Source: Streptomyces sp. NBRC 110028
GTDB taxonomy: Bacteria; Actinomycetota; Actinomycetes; Streptomycetales; Streptomycetaceae
Length of the DNA: 64,000 nucleotides
Direction: 5' to 3'
NCBI RefSeq assembly: GCF_001417735.1
Contig: NZ_BBUZ01000028.1
Span: 281,610 to 345,609, forward strand
Numbering within the stretch: position 1 is the stretch's first letter; each line of letters opens with the position of its first letter. A program made the position numbers and the translations under genes. The notes under the pieces were generated by a model that was given only the letters and a program-made list of their open reading frames with translations, was not told the origin of the DNA and did no database searches. This document shows, in pieces, positions 28,724 through 39,426 of the stretch.

Positions 28724-29626
28724 CTACTCCTTCAGCTTCGCCAGGGTCGCCCGGGCGCTCTTCTCCAGCATCTCGGTGGCCTCCGACGACGACATGGCGT
28801 CGTCGCTCGATGAGCTGGACACGTACTCCGACCACGTCGACTGGTAGGTCGTCCAGCCCTCCCGCACGCCGAGGATCACATACGCCCCGGTGCCGCTGCT
28901 GGTGCTCTGCTGGGTGACGACGTACGCCTCGTCGCCGAGGCCGTCCACCTCGCTCACCCTGTAGGTGTAGCTGGAGGTCTTCTGGTCCTCGTACTGCCGG
29001 TACTGGGCCTCGAACTCGGGCTCCGGGTCGGACTCGCGGTGCAGGCCGGCCGTCGTGGAGAGCCACGCCGAGGAGTAGTCGCCGCTGGACGCGTCGCTCG
29101 GCTCGAAGTCGATCTGGCAGGTCATCGAGTCCAGGGCCGGGTCCCGGGTGGAGCTGTGCCGCGGATTCGTCGATCCGCTGGAGTTCTTCTGCTCGTACCC
29201 GGCGTCCTCGATGGCCTTGAGATCGGTCGAGGAGCACAGATCGCTCGTGTAGCCGTAGCCCGCGAGGTCGGCCTTCGGCTCGCCGCCGAACCCTCCGGTC
29301 GCGAACACCACGCCCGCCCAGACCGCCGAGGCGGCCACGGCCCCGCCGAGCGCCCACAGCCAGCTCTTCCCGCCCCCGCCCCCGCCCCCGTTTCCGCCGC
29401 CGCCGGGCGGCATCGGGGCGGGCGCGGCGTACGCCCCGTACCCACCGCCCACCTGTACGCCCGGCATGGTCGGCTGCGCGTACGCCGGGGCGTGCGGTGG
29501 AGGCTGCGGCGGCTGTCCGTAGGAGCCGGACGGCGGCTGGGGCTGAGGGTTCTGCTGTGACGGGAGCGGCGGCTGAGGTGGCTGCGGCGGCCCGTACGGA
29601 TTGGGTGTCTCCCCCGGTATCGACAT
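28724..29626 (-). CDS. Membrane protein with Pro/Gln-rich N-terminus and extracellular domain
   Basis: The 300-residue protein opens with ~85 residues of Pro/Gln/Gly/Tyr-rich disorder including a poly-Gly run. One helix (SWLWALGGAVAASAVWAGVVFATGG) leads to a ~190-residue extracellular domain with two cysteines (DLCSSTDL and MTCQIDFEP) that could form a disulfide. Its Ser-rich stretch includes YVSSSSSDDAMSSSEA. The start at ATG 29626 (MSIPGETPNPYG) has no clear ribosome-binding site. It is convergent with holA. The function is unknown. Confidence 0.65.
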   Translation of the reverse strand: MSIPGETPNPYGPPQPPQPPLPSQQNPQPQPPSGSYGQPPQPPPHAPAYAQPTMPGVQVGGGYGAYAAPAPMPPGGGGNGGGGGGGKSWLWALGGAVAASAVWAGVVFATGGFGGEPKADLAGYGYTSDLCSSTDLKAIEDAGYEQKNSSGSTNPRHSSTRDPALDSMTCQIDFEPSDASSGDYSSAWLSTTAGLHRESDPEPEFEAQYRQYEDQKTSSYTYRVSEVDGLGDEAYVVTQQSTSSGTGAYVILGVREGWTTYQSTWSEYVSSSSSDDAMSSSEATEMLEKSARATLAKLKE

Positions 29627-29689
29627 GACGTGAACATACCCGAAGAAACACCGAAATCCCCCCGCTGCGCAGGTGGATCCGGATACAGC

Positions 29690-29718
29690 AATGCCCCCGG
29701 AGTGGGCCCGGGGGCATT
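29690..29718 (-). terminator. Hairpin downstream of rpsT
   Basis: An 11-bp perfect stem (AATGCCCCCGG with CCGGGGGCATT) and 7-nt loop lie between rpsT and the next minus-strand gene. It is the likely terminator for rpsT. Confidence 0.7.
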
Positions 29719-29843
29719 GAACGTAGCGTGGCGTACTACGAAGGCTGTCCGTGATCCGAGGTAGAGGGCTCGGATGTTCCCCACGGTGGGGTGGGGGCGA
29801 CGGATCGCCCCGGTGGGTCACCCGTACGGGCGGCCCGGAAGCG

Positions 29844-30110
29844 TCAGCCCTTGAGGGCGGCGAGCTGCTGCGCGAGCGCCGACTTCTTGTTGGCGGCGTT
29901 GTTCTTGTGGAGCACGCCCTTGCTGACGGCCTTGTCGAGCTTGCGCGCGGCGGTCCGGGCGGCAGCGGTGGCCTTCTCGGTGTCACCGGCGGCCACGGCC
30001 TCGCGGGTCCGGCGGATGGCGGTCTTCAGCTCGGACTTGACGGCCTTGTTGCGCTGGCGCGCCTTCTCGTTCGTCTTGTTCCGCTTGATCTGGGACTTGA
30101 TGTTCGCCAC
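29844..30110 (-). CDS. rpsT: 30S ribosomal protein S20
   Basis: S20 binds 16S rRNA early in 30S assembly. The 88-residue product has the family sequence ANIKSQIKRNKTNEKARQRN and ends LHKNNAANKKSALAQQLAAL, at full length. GTG 30110 is the start, with GAAGG 8 nt upstream; extensions beyond it are not conserved. It is divergent from lepA, sharing a ~195-bp promoter region in which TAATCT on the minus strand (about 30197-30202) is a possible -10. Confidence 0.95.
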   Translation of the reverse strand: MANIKSQIKRNKTNEKARQRNKAVKSELKTAIRRTREAVAAGDTEKATAAARTAARKLDKAVSKGVLHKNNAANKKSALAQQLAALKG

Positions 30111-30304
30111 GTAAAGAGCCTTCGCAGGTTCGTTGGTTTTCGCTGTCTGTCGTGCGTTCGTGCCCCGCGCGAGAGGAGCGCGTAAGACACAGTCCGCCAG
30201 ATTACCAGCAGCGCTGGTGGCCTCCCAAACCCGGAAGCGGTCGCCGTTCATGGGACCATGGAGAAACTGAGAACACCGAGTCCCGCCTAGACACAGGACG
30301 CTGC

Positions 30305-32182
30305 GTGCCCGCGACCCCTACCAATGTGCCGGAGCCGAGCCGTACCGACCCGGCTCTGCTCCGTAACTTCTGCATCATCGCGCACATCGACCACGGCAAG
30401 TCGACGCTTGCCGACCGCATGCTTCAGCTGACCGGTGTGGTCGAGCAGCGACAGATGCGCGCGCAGTACCTCGACCGCATGGACATCGAGCGCGAGCGCG
30501 GCATCACGATCAAGTCCCAGGCGGTCCGGCTGCCCTGGGCGCTGACCGAGGAGCAGGGGAAGCCGGAGCCGGTCACCCATGTGCTCAACATGATCGACAC
30601 CCCCGGCCACGTGGACTTCACCTATGAGGTCTCGCGGTCGCTGGCGGCCTGTGAGGGCTGCATCCTGCTGGTCGACGCGGCCCAGGGCATCGAGGCCCAG
30701 ACCCTCGCCAACCTCTACCTGGCGATGGAGCACGACCTCACGATCATCCCGGTCCTCAACAAGATCGACCTCCCGGCCGCCCAGCCCGAGAAGTACGCCG
30801 CCGAGCTGGCGCACCTGATCGGCTGCGACACCTCCGACGTGCTCAAGGTCTCCGCCAAGACCGGCGAGGGCGTGGACGAGCTGCTGGACACGGTGGTGCG
30901 GCTGGTCCCGCCGCCGGTCGGGGTCAAGGACGCGCCCGCCCGCGCGATGATCTTCGACTCCGTCTATGACGCGTACCGCGGTGTCGTGACGTACGTGAAG
31001 GTCGTGGACGGCACGCTCAGCAAGCGTGAGCGCATCAGGATGATGTCCACCGGCGCCGCCCACGAGCTGCTGGAGATCGGCACCAACTCACCCGAGATGA
31101 CGGTCTGCGACGGGCTGTCCGTGGGCGAGGTGGGCTATCTGATCACCGGTGTGAAGGACGTCCGCCAGTCCAAGGTCGGCGATACGATCACCCAGTTCAC
31201 CAAGGGGGCCGAGGAGCCGCTGGGCGGCTACAAGGACCCCAAGCCGATGGTGTACTCCGGCCTGTATCCGCTGGACGGCTCGGACTATCCGGTGCTGCGC
31301 GAGGCCCTGGACAAGCTCCAGCTCAACGACGCCGCGCTGGTCTACGAGCCGGAGACCTCCGCCGCCCTCGGCTTCGGCTTCCGGGTCGGCTTCCTCGGGC
31401 TGCTGCACCTGGAGGTCATCCGTGAGCGTCTGGAGCGCGAGTTCAACCTCGACCTGATCGCCACCGCGCCCAACGTGATCTACCGGGTGGACATGGAGGA
31501 CGGCGCCGTGCACACGGTGACCAATCCCAGCGAGTTCCCCGTGGGCAAGGTCGACAAGGTGCACGAGCCGGTCGTGCGGGGCACGATCCTCGCCCCCAGC
31601 GAGTTCATCGGCGCGATCATGGAGCTGTGCCAGAACCGCCGGGGCGTGCTGCTCGGCATGGACTACCTCTCCGAGGACCGGGTCGAGATCCGCTACACGC
31701 TCCCGCTCGCCGAGGTCGTCTTCGACTTCTTCGACCAGCTGAAGTCCAAGACCCGCGGCTACGCCTCGCTCGACTACGAGCCCACCGGCGAGCAGGCCTC
31801 CGACCTGGTCAAGGTCGACATCCTGCTGCACGGCGACAAGGTCGACGCCTTCTCCGCGATCACCCACAAGGACAAGGCGTACGCGTACGGCGTGCGGCTG
31901 GTCGCCAAGCTGCGGGAGCTGATCCCGCGGCAGAGCTTCGAGGTGCCGATCCAGGCCGCCATCGGTTCCCGGGTCATCGCCCGCGAGACCGTCCGGGCCA
32001 TCCGCAAGGACGTCCTCGCCAAGTGCTACGGCGGTGACATCTCCCGTAAGCGGAAGCTGCTGGAGAAGCAGAAGGAGGGCAAGAAGCGGATGAAGATGGT
32101 CGGCAGCGTGGAGGTGCCGCAGGAGGCCTTCATCGCCGTGCTGTCCTCCGACGAGGGCGGCGACGGCAAGGGGAAGAAGTAG
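30305..32182 (+). CDS. lepA: Elongation factor 4 (LepA)
   Basis: LepA is a ribosome-associated GTPase. The 625-residue product has the G domain (NFCIIAHIDHGKSTLADRML, DTPGHVDFTYEV, NKIDLP), domains II and III, an EF-G-like domain V and the LepA-specific C-terminal domain with GGDISRKRKLLEKQKEGKKR. GTG 30305 is chosen from the AGGACG just upstream and normal length. A strong hairpin follows its stop. Confidence 0.95.
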   Translation: MPATPTNVPEPSRTDPALLRNFCIIAHIDHGKSTLADRMLQLTGVVEQRQMRAQYLDRMDIERERGITIKSQAVRLPWALTEEQGKPEPVTHVLNMIDTPGHVDFTYEVSRSLAACEGCILLVDAAQGIEAQTLANLYLAMEHDLTIIPVLNKIDLPAAQPEKYAAELAHLIGCDTSDVLKVSAKTGEGVDELLDTVVRLVPPPVGVKDAPARAMIFDSVYDAYRGVVTYVKVVDGTLSKRERIRMMSTGAAHELLEIGTNSPEMTVCDGLSVGEVGYLITGVKDVRQSKVGDTITQFTKGAEEPLGGYKDPKPMVYSGLYPLDGSDYPVLREALDKLQLNDAALVYEPETSAALGFGFRVGFLGLLHLEVIRERLEREFNLDLIATAPNVIYRVDMEDGAVHTVTNPSEFPVGKVDKVHEPVVRGTILAPSEFIGAIMELCQNRRGVLLGMDYLSEDRVEIRYTLPLAEVVFDFFDQLKSKTRGYASLDYEPTGEQASDLVKVDILLHGDKVDAFSAITHKDKAYAYGVRLVAKLRELIPRQSFEVPIQAAIGSRVIARETVRAIRKDVLAKCYGGDISRKRKLLEKQKEGKKRMKMVGSVEVPQEAFIAVLSSDEGGDGKGKK

Positions 32183-32192
32183 GTGTGATCGG

Positions 32193-32223
32193 CGGGCCCG
32201 GTGCGCAGGAGGCGCCGGGCCCG
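32193..32223 (+). terminator. lepA terminator
   Basis: A 12-bp stem (32193-32204 with 32212-32223) with one G:U pair encloses a 7-nt loop, starting 10 nt after the lepA stop; TTGTCGTG follows. Confidence 0.7.
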
Positions 32224-32374
32224 TTGTCGTGTGACGCTCGATTCTGAACGCGCCCCTCATTTGAACTACGTGGCCCGGAACCCCTTACGCAGTACGGTTT
32301 CGGCCCTTACGCTGATCGCCACGCGAAGGTTACTCGCGAGTCACCAAGCACTGAGGCGGGCCCCGGAGGATGCC

Positions 32375-34264
<1,890 letters not shown>

Positions 34265-34372
34265 CGGACGTCCCCGACGGCAGCCTCCGACGGAGGTCCC
34301 ACCCCGGGTCCGGCCCCAGGGTCCCTTACCGGAACAGGCCTGGCGTACGCACGATTTTTCCCCTCAACACAG

Positions 34373-34400
34373 TTAACTTGCGTGACTCGGTGCATATAAG
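34373..34400 (+). promoter_or_regulatory. Possible promoter for the SpoIIE-type phosphatase gene
   Basis: TTAACT (34373-34378) and TATAAG (34395-34400) are separated by 16 nt in an AT-rich patch that stands out from the surrounding GC-rich DNA. Transcription would begin about 60 nt before the chosen start codon. This is read by eye only. Confidence 0.35.
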
Positions 34401-34469
34401 TGCGGTCCGTCTGTCACTCTGTCCGTGCCGGATACGGCGCATATGACGGAGCTTCTCAGGAGCCGCACA

Positions 34470-36386
34470 GTGGGGACGTCATCTTCCACCCCGTCTGCAT
34501 CCGCAGGCGGGGTGGCTCTGCCGGTCGGGGGATTCGGCCCCGTCCGTACCAGCGCCTCGGCCCGAGCGAGCCTGCCCGGCAGCCCGCTCGCGGCCTCCGC
34601 CGCACGGCGGTTCGTGCGTGCCGCGCTCGCCGAGTGGATCGCGCTCGACGTACCGGCCGCGAACCGGATCACCGACCGGGTCGCGGACGAGGCCGTCCTG
34701 CTGGTGAGTGAACTGGTCACCAACGCCGTGGTGCACGCGGGCACCGCGGTCGAGGTGTGCTGTGCGCTCGACGTGTCGAGCCACGAGGGCGAAGCGCCCT
34801 CCCTCATCGTGGAGGTGACCGACCACCACCCCACCCGGGTGCTGCGCGGCGATCCGCCGCCCGACGAGGGCGGCGCGGAGTACGCCGGCGGCCACGGGCT
34901 GCGGCTCGTGGCCGAGATCGCCGAAGCGTGGGGGACGACGTACCGGCGGGCCAGCAAGACCGTGTGGTTCCAGGTGTCGGTCTCGGCCGCAGCCGAGCCG
35001 CCGGTGCCCGAGGAGCCCGCGGCCGGGGACCTCGCGCCGCAGTGGGCCTCGCGCGGGACCGAGATCGTCGCCCCCGCGCCCCGCCGGACGCCCGCCCGCC
35101 GCGCCGATCCGGAGTGGACCCGGCACGGGGCGCTGTCCTTCCTCGCCGAGGCGTCCGACCTGCTCGCCGGGCAGTTCGACGAGGAGATGGTCACCTCCCT
35201 CGCCGGACAGCTGCTGGTGCCCCGGCTCGCCGACTGGTGTGCGATCTGGCTCGACACCGGCAGCGGGCCGCCGCGGCTGGCCCGGGTCTGGCACGCCAGC
35301 GAGAGCCGCATGGAGGGGCTGCGGCAGGTGCTGGAGAAGGAACCGCCCCTGCTGCCCGCCACCGCGCGCGGCGGGGCGCTGGACTGGCCATGGCCGGCCG
35401 ACCCCGCGGCGTACGGGCCCGGCGGTGCGGCGCTCGCCTGCCGGCTGATCGCGGGCGGGCGCGCGCTGGGCACGCTGCTGCTCGGGCGGGCCGGGCTCGT
35501 CCGCATGCCGGACGAAGTGGTCGGCCTGATCGAGGACTTCACGCGCCGCGTCGCGCTCGCCCTCGCCTCCGCCCGGCGCTACACCCGCCAGGCCACCATC
35601 AGCCGGGTGCTCCAGCGCGGGCTGCTGCCGTCCGGGATCGCCCGGATCCCCGGCGTCGAATCGGCCGTCGTGTACGAGCCGACCGGCGACATCTCGGCCG
35701 GAGGCGACTTCTACGACGTCTTCCCGGCCGGCGACGGGCGCTGGTGCTTCGTGCTCGGCGACGTCTGCGGAAACGGTCCTGAAGCGGCCGTGGTGACCGG
35801 CCTGGTGCGGCCCTGGCTGCGGCTGCTGGCCCGCGAGGGCTACGGCGTGGGGGAGGTCCTCGACCGCCTCAACCAGCTGCTGGGCGAGGAGGCCGTCGGC
35901 GAGGCCGTCGAGGCGGCCGGTGGCGCGGACGGCGGCGCGGGCCTGCCGCCGGGCGGCGGCTCGGCGCGCTTCCTGTCGGTCCTCTACGGCGAGCTGGTGC
36001 CGCTGCGGCAGGGCGGCGAGGCAGTGGTGCGGTGCACGCTGGCGAGCGCGGGCCATCCGCTGCCGCTGCTCCTCCAGCCCGATGGAACGGTACGAACCGT
36101 CGCCGTGCCGCAGATACTCCTCGGCGTGGTGGACGAGGCCGCGTACGAGAGTGAAACGTTCGATCTGGCGCCCGGCGAGACGCTGCTGTGCGTGACGGAC
36201 GGCGTGACCGAGCACCGCTCCGGCAGCCGCCAGTTCGACGACGAGGACGGTCTCGCGGCGGTGCTCGGAGGCTGCGCCGGGATGAGCGCGCGGGAGGTCG
36301 CCGAGCGGGTGCGGCGGGCGGTGGACGAGTTCGCGGTGGAGCCCCCGGACGACGACCTGGCGATGCTGGTGCTCAGGGCGCTGTAG
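34470..36386 (+). CDS. SpoIIE-type PP2C phosphatase with N-terminal histidine-kinase-like ATPase domain and GAF-like region
   Basis: Order of domains: an anti-sigma-factor-type ATP-binding domain (LLVSELVTNAVVHAGTAVEVCC, GGHGLRLVAEIAEAWG), a GAF-like middle (residues ~220-380), and a SpoIIE/PP2C domain (YEPTGDISAGGDFYDVFP, VLGDVCGNGPEAA, LLCVTDGVTEHR, DDDLAMLVLRAL). It thus combines a kinase-like and a phosphatase-like half, as in many Streptomyces regulators that act on STAS anti-anti-sigma factors. No partner gene is adjacent. GTG 34470 is chosen because AGGAG lies exactly 7 nt upstream; ATG 34443 and GTG 34425 are alternatives without a ribosome-binding site. Confidence 0.87.
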   Translation: MGTSSSTPSASAGGVALPVGGFGPVRTSASARASLPGSPLAASAARRFVRAALAEWIALDVPAANRITDRVADEAVLLVSELVTNAVVHAGTAVEVCCALDVSSHEGEAPSLIVEVTDHHPTRVLRGDPPPDEGGAEYAGGHGLRLVAEIAEAWGTTYRRASKTVWFQVSVSAAAEPPVPEEPAAGDLAPQWASRGTEIVAPAPRRTPARRADPEWTRHGALSFLAEASDLLAGQFDEEMVTSLAGQLLVPRLADWCAIWLDTGSGPPRLARVWHASESRMEGLRQVLEKEPPLLPATARGGALDWPWPADPAAYGPGGAALACRLIAGGRALGTLLLGRAGLVRMPDEVVGLIEDFTRRVALALASARRYTRQATISRVLQRGLLPSGIARIPGVESAVVYEPTGDISAGGDFYDVFPAGDGRWCFVLGDVCGNGPEAAVVTGLVRPWLRLLAREGYGVGEVLDRLNQLLGEEAVGEAVEAAGGADGGAGLPPGGGSARFLSVLYGELVPLRQGGEAVVRCTLASAGHPLPLLLQPDGTVRTVAVPQILLGVVDEAAYESETFDLAPGETLLCVTDGVTEHRSGSRQFDDEDGLAAVLGGCAGMSAREVAERVRRAVDEFAVEPPDDDLAMLVLRAL

Positions 36387-36431
36387 GGCGCATGGCGGGG
36401 GCGTGCCGCGGCATGGCGGACAATGGGGCGT

Positions 36432-37664
36432 ATGCCTTCCGTACTGCCCGACGGCGACCCCATGCCCCAGGACGGCGCGCTGCCCCCCGGCGCGCTGGCC
36501 GGCGCGGCGGCGCGGCCGCTGGGGTTCTATCTGCACGTGCCCTACTGCGCCACCCGCTGCGGGTACTGCGACTTCAACACGTACACCGCCGCCGAGCTGC
36601 GCGGTTCCGGCGGGGTGCTCGCCTCCCGGGACACCTACGCCGAGCAGGTCGTGGAGGAGGTGCGGCTCGCGCGGAAGGTGCTGGGGGACGATCCGCGGCC
36701 GGTCGAGACCGTGTTCGTCGGCGGGGGCACGCCGACGCTGCTCGCGGCCGAGGACCTCGGGCGGATGCTCGCGGCCATCCGGGACGAGTTCGGCCTCGCG
36801 GACGACGCCGAGATCACCACCGAGGCCAACCCGGAATCGGTCGATCCGCGCTATCTGGAGGCGCTGCGGGAGGCCGGGTTCAACCGGGTGTCGTTCGGGA
36901 TGCAGAGCGCCCGGCAGCACGTCCTCAAGGTGCTGGACCGCACCCACACCCCCGGGCGCCCCGAGGCCTGCGTCGCGGAGGCCCGGGCCGCCGGGTTCGA
37001 CCATGTGAACCTGGACCTGATCTACGGAACCCCCGGCGAGAGCGACGACGACTGGCGGGCCTCCCTGGAGGCGGCGCTCGGCGCGGGACCGGACCATGTG
37101 TCGGCGTACGCGCTGATCGTCGAGGAGGGCACCCAGCTGGCGCGCCGCATCCGGCGCGGCGAGGTGCCGATGACCGACGACGACGCGCACGCGGACCGGT
37201 ATCTGATCGCCGAGGAGACGCTGTCGGCGGCGGGCTTCGCCTGGTACGAGGTCTCCAACTGGGCGACCTCGCCCGAGGGCCGGTGCCGCCACAACGAGCT
37301 GTACTGGCGCGGCGCCGACTGGTGGGGCGCCGGACCCGGCGCGCACAGCCACGTCGGCGGGGTGCGGTGGTGGAACGTCAAGCACCCCGGCGCCTACGCC
37401 CAGGCGATCGGAGAGGGCCGCTCACCGGGTGCCGGGCGGGAGCTGCTGTCCGACGAGGAGCGCCGGGTGGAGCGGATCCTGCTGGAGCTGCGGCTGGCCG
37501 AGGGGTGCCCGCTGGAGCTGCTGCGCCCGGCCGGCGCCGCGGCCGCGGCGCGGGCGCTGGAGGACGGCCTGCTGGAGCCGGAGCCCTACCGGCGGGGCCG
37601 GGCCGTGCTCACGCTCGGGGGCCGCCTGCTGGCCGACGCGGTGGTGCGGGACGTGGTGGACTGA
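36432..37664 (+). CDS. hemW: Radical SAM heme chaperone HemW
   Basis: HemW is a radical SAM protein that delivers heme; it was long annotated as oxygen-independent coproporphyrinogen III oxidase. The 410-residue product carries the 4Fe-4S motif C39xxxC43xxC46 in YLHVPYCATRCGYCDFNTY and the segments FVGGGTPTLL, EANPES, and LIYGTPGE. It lacks an N-terminal extension with extra Cys typical of HemN. ATG 36432 (MPSVLPDGDPMPQDG) matches Streptomyces relatives. It is 45 nt after the phosphatase gene and upstream of hrcA-dnaJ, a frequent neighbourhood. Confidence 0.92.
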   Translation: MPSVLPDGDPMPQDGALPPGALAGAAARPLGFYLHVPYCATRCGYCDFNTYTAAELRGSGGVLASRDTYAEQVVEEVRLARKVLGDDPRPVETVFVGGGTPTLLAAEDLGRMLAAIRDEFGLADDAEITTEANPESVDPRYLEALREAGFNRVSFGMQSARQHVLKVLDRTHTPGRPEACVAEARAAGFDHVNLDLIYGTPGESDDDWRASLEAALGAGPDHVSAYALIVEEGTQLARRIRRGEVPMTDDDAHADRYLIAEETLSAAGFAWYEVSNWATSPEGRCRHNELYWRGADWWGAGPGAHSHVGGVRWWNVKHPGAYAQAIGEGRSPGAGRELLSDEERRVERILLELRLAEGCPLELLRPAGAAAAARALEDGLLEPEPYRRGRAVLTLGGRLLADAVVRDVVD

Positions 37665-37683
37665 AAGACCCGTCAGGGCGCCG

Positions 37684-38505
37684 TCACGGCGCCGTGACGA
37701 AGTCGATCAACTCCTCGACCTTGCCCAGCAGCTCCGGCCGCAGGTCCTTGTAGGAGTGGACCGCGGACAGGATCCGCTGCCACGCCGCGCCCGTGTTCTC
37801 CGGCCAGCCCAGTGCCCGGCAGACGCCCGTCTTCCAGTCCTGGCCGCGCGGCACCGACGGCCAGGCGGGAATGGCGAGCGAGGACGGCTTCACGGCCTCC
37901 CACACGTCGATGAAGGGGTGCCCGACGACCAGGACGTTCTCGTCGGTGATCTGGTCGGCGATCCGGGACTCCTTGGACCCGGCCACCAGATGGTCCACCA
38001 GGACGCCGAGCCGGGCGTCCGGGCCGGGGGAGAAGTCGCGGACGATGGCGGGCAGGTCGTCGATGCCCGCCAGGTACTCCACGACGACGCCCTCGATGCG
38101 CAGGTCGTCGCCCCAGACCCGCTCCACCAGCTCAGCGTCGTGGCGGCCCTCCACGTAGATGCGCCCGGCGCGGGCGACCCGTGCGCGGGCGCCCGGGACG
38201 GCGATCGAGCCGGAGGCCGTGCGCCGCGGCGCGCCGGGGGCCGTCGCGCGCGGGCGTACGAGGGTGACGACGCGGCCCTCCAGGAGGAAGCCGCGCGGCT
38301 CCATGGGGAAGACACGATGTTTGCCGAAGCGGTCCTCCAGAGTGACCGTCGGCCCCTGGGCGGTCTTCTCACAGCGGATCACGGCACCACAGAACCCGGT
38401 GGTGACCTCCTCGACCACCAGATCCGGGTCGGCGGGGACCTCGGGGGCGGGCTGCTGCCGCTTCCAGGGCGGGGTCAGATCCGAGTCGTACCGTCGGCTG
38501 CGCAT
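37684..38505 (-). CDS. DUF3097 family protein
   Basis: The 273-residue product matches the actinobacterial DUF3097 family: MRSRRYDSDLTPPWKRQ at the start, RIYVEGRHDAELVERVWGDDLR in the middle, and DENVLVVGHPFIDVWEAVKPS, a Toprim-like arrangement with acidic residues (VEGRHDAEL, VDHLV). The Toprim comparison is my inference from the pattern; the family has no assigned function. It ends convergently with hemW, 19 nt apart. Confidence 0.82.
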   Translation of the reverse strand: MRSRRYDSDLTPPWKRQQPAPEVPADPDLVVEEVTTGFCGAVIRCEKTAQGPTVTLEDRFGKHRVFPMEPRGFLLEGRVVTLVRPRATAPGAPRRTASGSIAVPGARARVARAGRIYVEGRHDAELVERVWGDDLRIEGVVVEYLAGIDDLPAIVRDFSPGPDARLGVLVDHLVAGSKESRIADQITDENVLVVGHPFIDVWEAVKPSSLAIPAWPSVPRGQDWKTGVCRALGWPENTGAAWQRILSAVHSYKDLRPELLGKVEELIDFVTAP

Positions 38506-38528
38506 CCGGATGACGATAGCGCGGCGCC

Positions 38529-39251
38529 TCAGCGTGACACGCCGAAGCGCGCGGCCAGTTCGTCGCGTTGGTCACGTACGAACGCCGCGTCCACGACCGA
38601 CCCGTGGCCGGGGACGTACCGCGCGTCCTCGCCGCCGAGGGCGAGCAGCCGGTCGAGGGCGGCGGGCCAGTGGGAGGGGATCGCGTCGGGCCCGGCCTGC
38701 GGCGGGCCCGACTCCTCGACCAGATCGCCGCAGAAGACCACCTCCGGTCGGCCCGGCACCAGAACGGCCAGGTCGTGGGCGGTGTGCCCGGGGCCCACGT
38801 TCGCCAGCAGCACGGACCGGCCGCCCAGGTCGAGGCTGATCTCCCCGGAGACCGCGTGATGCGGCGGTACGAGGTGATCGACGGCCTCGGCGGCGGCACC
38901 GGGGGCCACCCCGTGCCGTACCGCGTCCTCGCGCAGCACCTCCCTGTCGCGCCGCAACAGGGCGTCCAGACCGGTGGCCCCGTACGCCTCGCAGCCCGCG
39001 AAGGCGGCCGTGCCCAGCACATGGTCGAAATGCGGGTGGGTGAGCGCGATCCGGGTCGGCCGGCGGCCGGTCAGCCGGGTGATCTCGGCGCGCAGCGCCG
39101 CGCCCTCGCGCAGCGTCGAGCCGGTGTCCACCACGAGGACGTCCGTACGGCCGACGATCACGCCGACCGTGCAGTCCCAGTCCGGCAGGCGGCGCCGGGC
39201 GACATCGGGCGCGAGCTGTTCCCACCCGGCCTCTTCCCAACACGTCTTCAT
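38529..39251 (-). CDS. Metallo-beta-lactamase-fold hydrolase
   Basis: The 240-residue product has the MBL zinc motif LTHPHFDHVLGTAAF, a second His region in LANVGPGHTAHDLAVLVP, the Asp ligand in VFCGDLVEESGPP, and YVPGHGSVVDA. These point to a zinc-dependent hydrolase of the glyoxalase II/lactonase group with unknown substrate. It sits 23 nt upstream of the DUF3097 gene on the same strand, so the pair may be co-transcribed, divergently from hrcA. Confidence 0.83.
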   Translation of the reverse strand: MKTCWEEAGWEQLAPDVARRRLPDWDCTVGVIVGRTDVLVVDTGSTLREGAALRAEITRLTGRRPTRIALTHPHFDHVLGTAAFAGCEAYGATGLDALLRRDREVLREDAVRHGVAPGAAAEAVDHLVPPHHAVSGEISLDLGGRSVLLANVGPGHTAHDLAVLVPGRPEVVFCGDLVEESGPPQAGPDAIPSHWPAALDRLLALGGEDARYVPGHGSVVDAAFVRDQRDELAARFGVSR

Positions 39252-39358
39252 ACCGAGACGCTAGCTCCAACAGCGATAGCGTGACGTGTGGCCGGGCACC
39301 GGCGGGGGGCGGCTCTTGCCGTGGCCACCGCACCCCGCCGTACACTGGCTGAGGGGTT

Positions 39359-39385
39359 CTGGCACTCGTGAGCATTGAGTGCCAG
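39359..39385 (+). promoter_or_regulatory. CIRCE operator for HrcA
   Basis: A 9-bp inverted repeat CTGGCACTC - 9 nt - GAGTGCCAG differs from the CIRCE consensus (TTAGCACTC-N9-GAGTGCTAA) only in its outermost bases. It lies 41 nt before the hrcA start, just downstream of a possible promoter (TTGCCG 39316, TACACT 39341). HrcA should bind here and repress hrcA-dnaJ until heat shock. Confidence 0.9.
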
Positions 39386-39426
39386 ACGGACGACCTGATG
39401 ACACGGCTGGACTGGAGGTGCGCGGG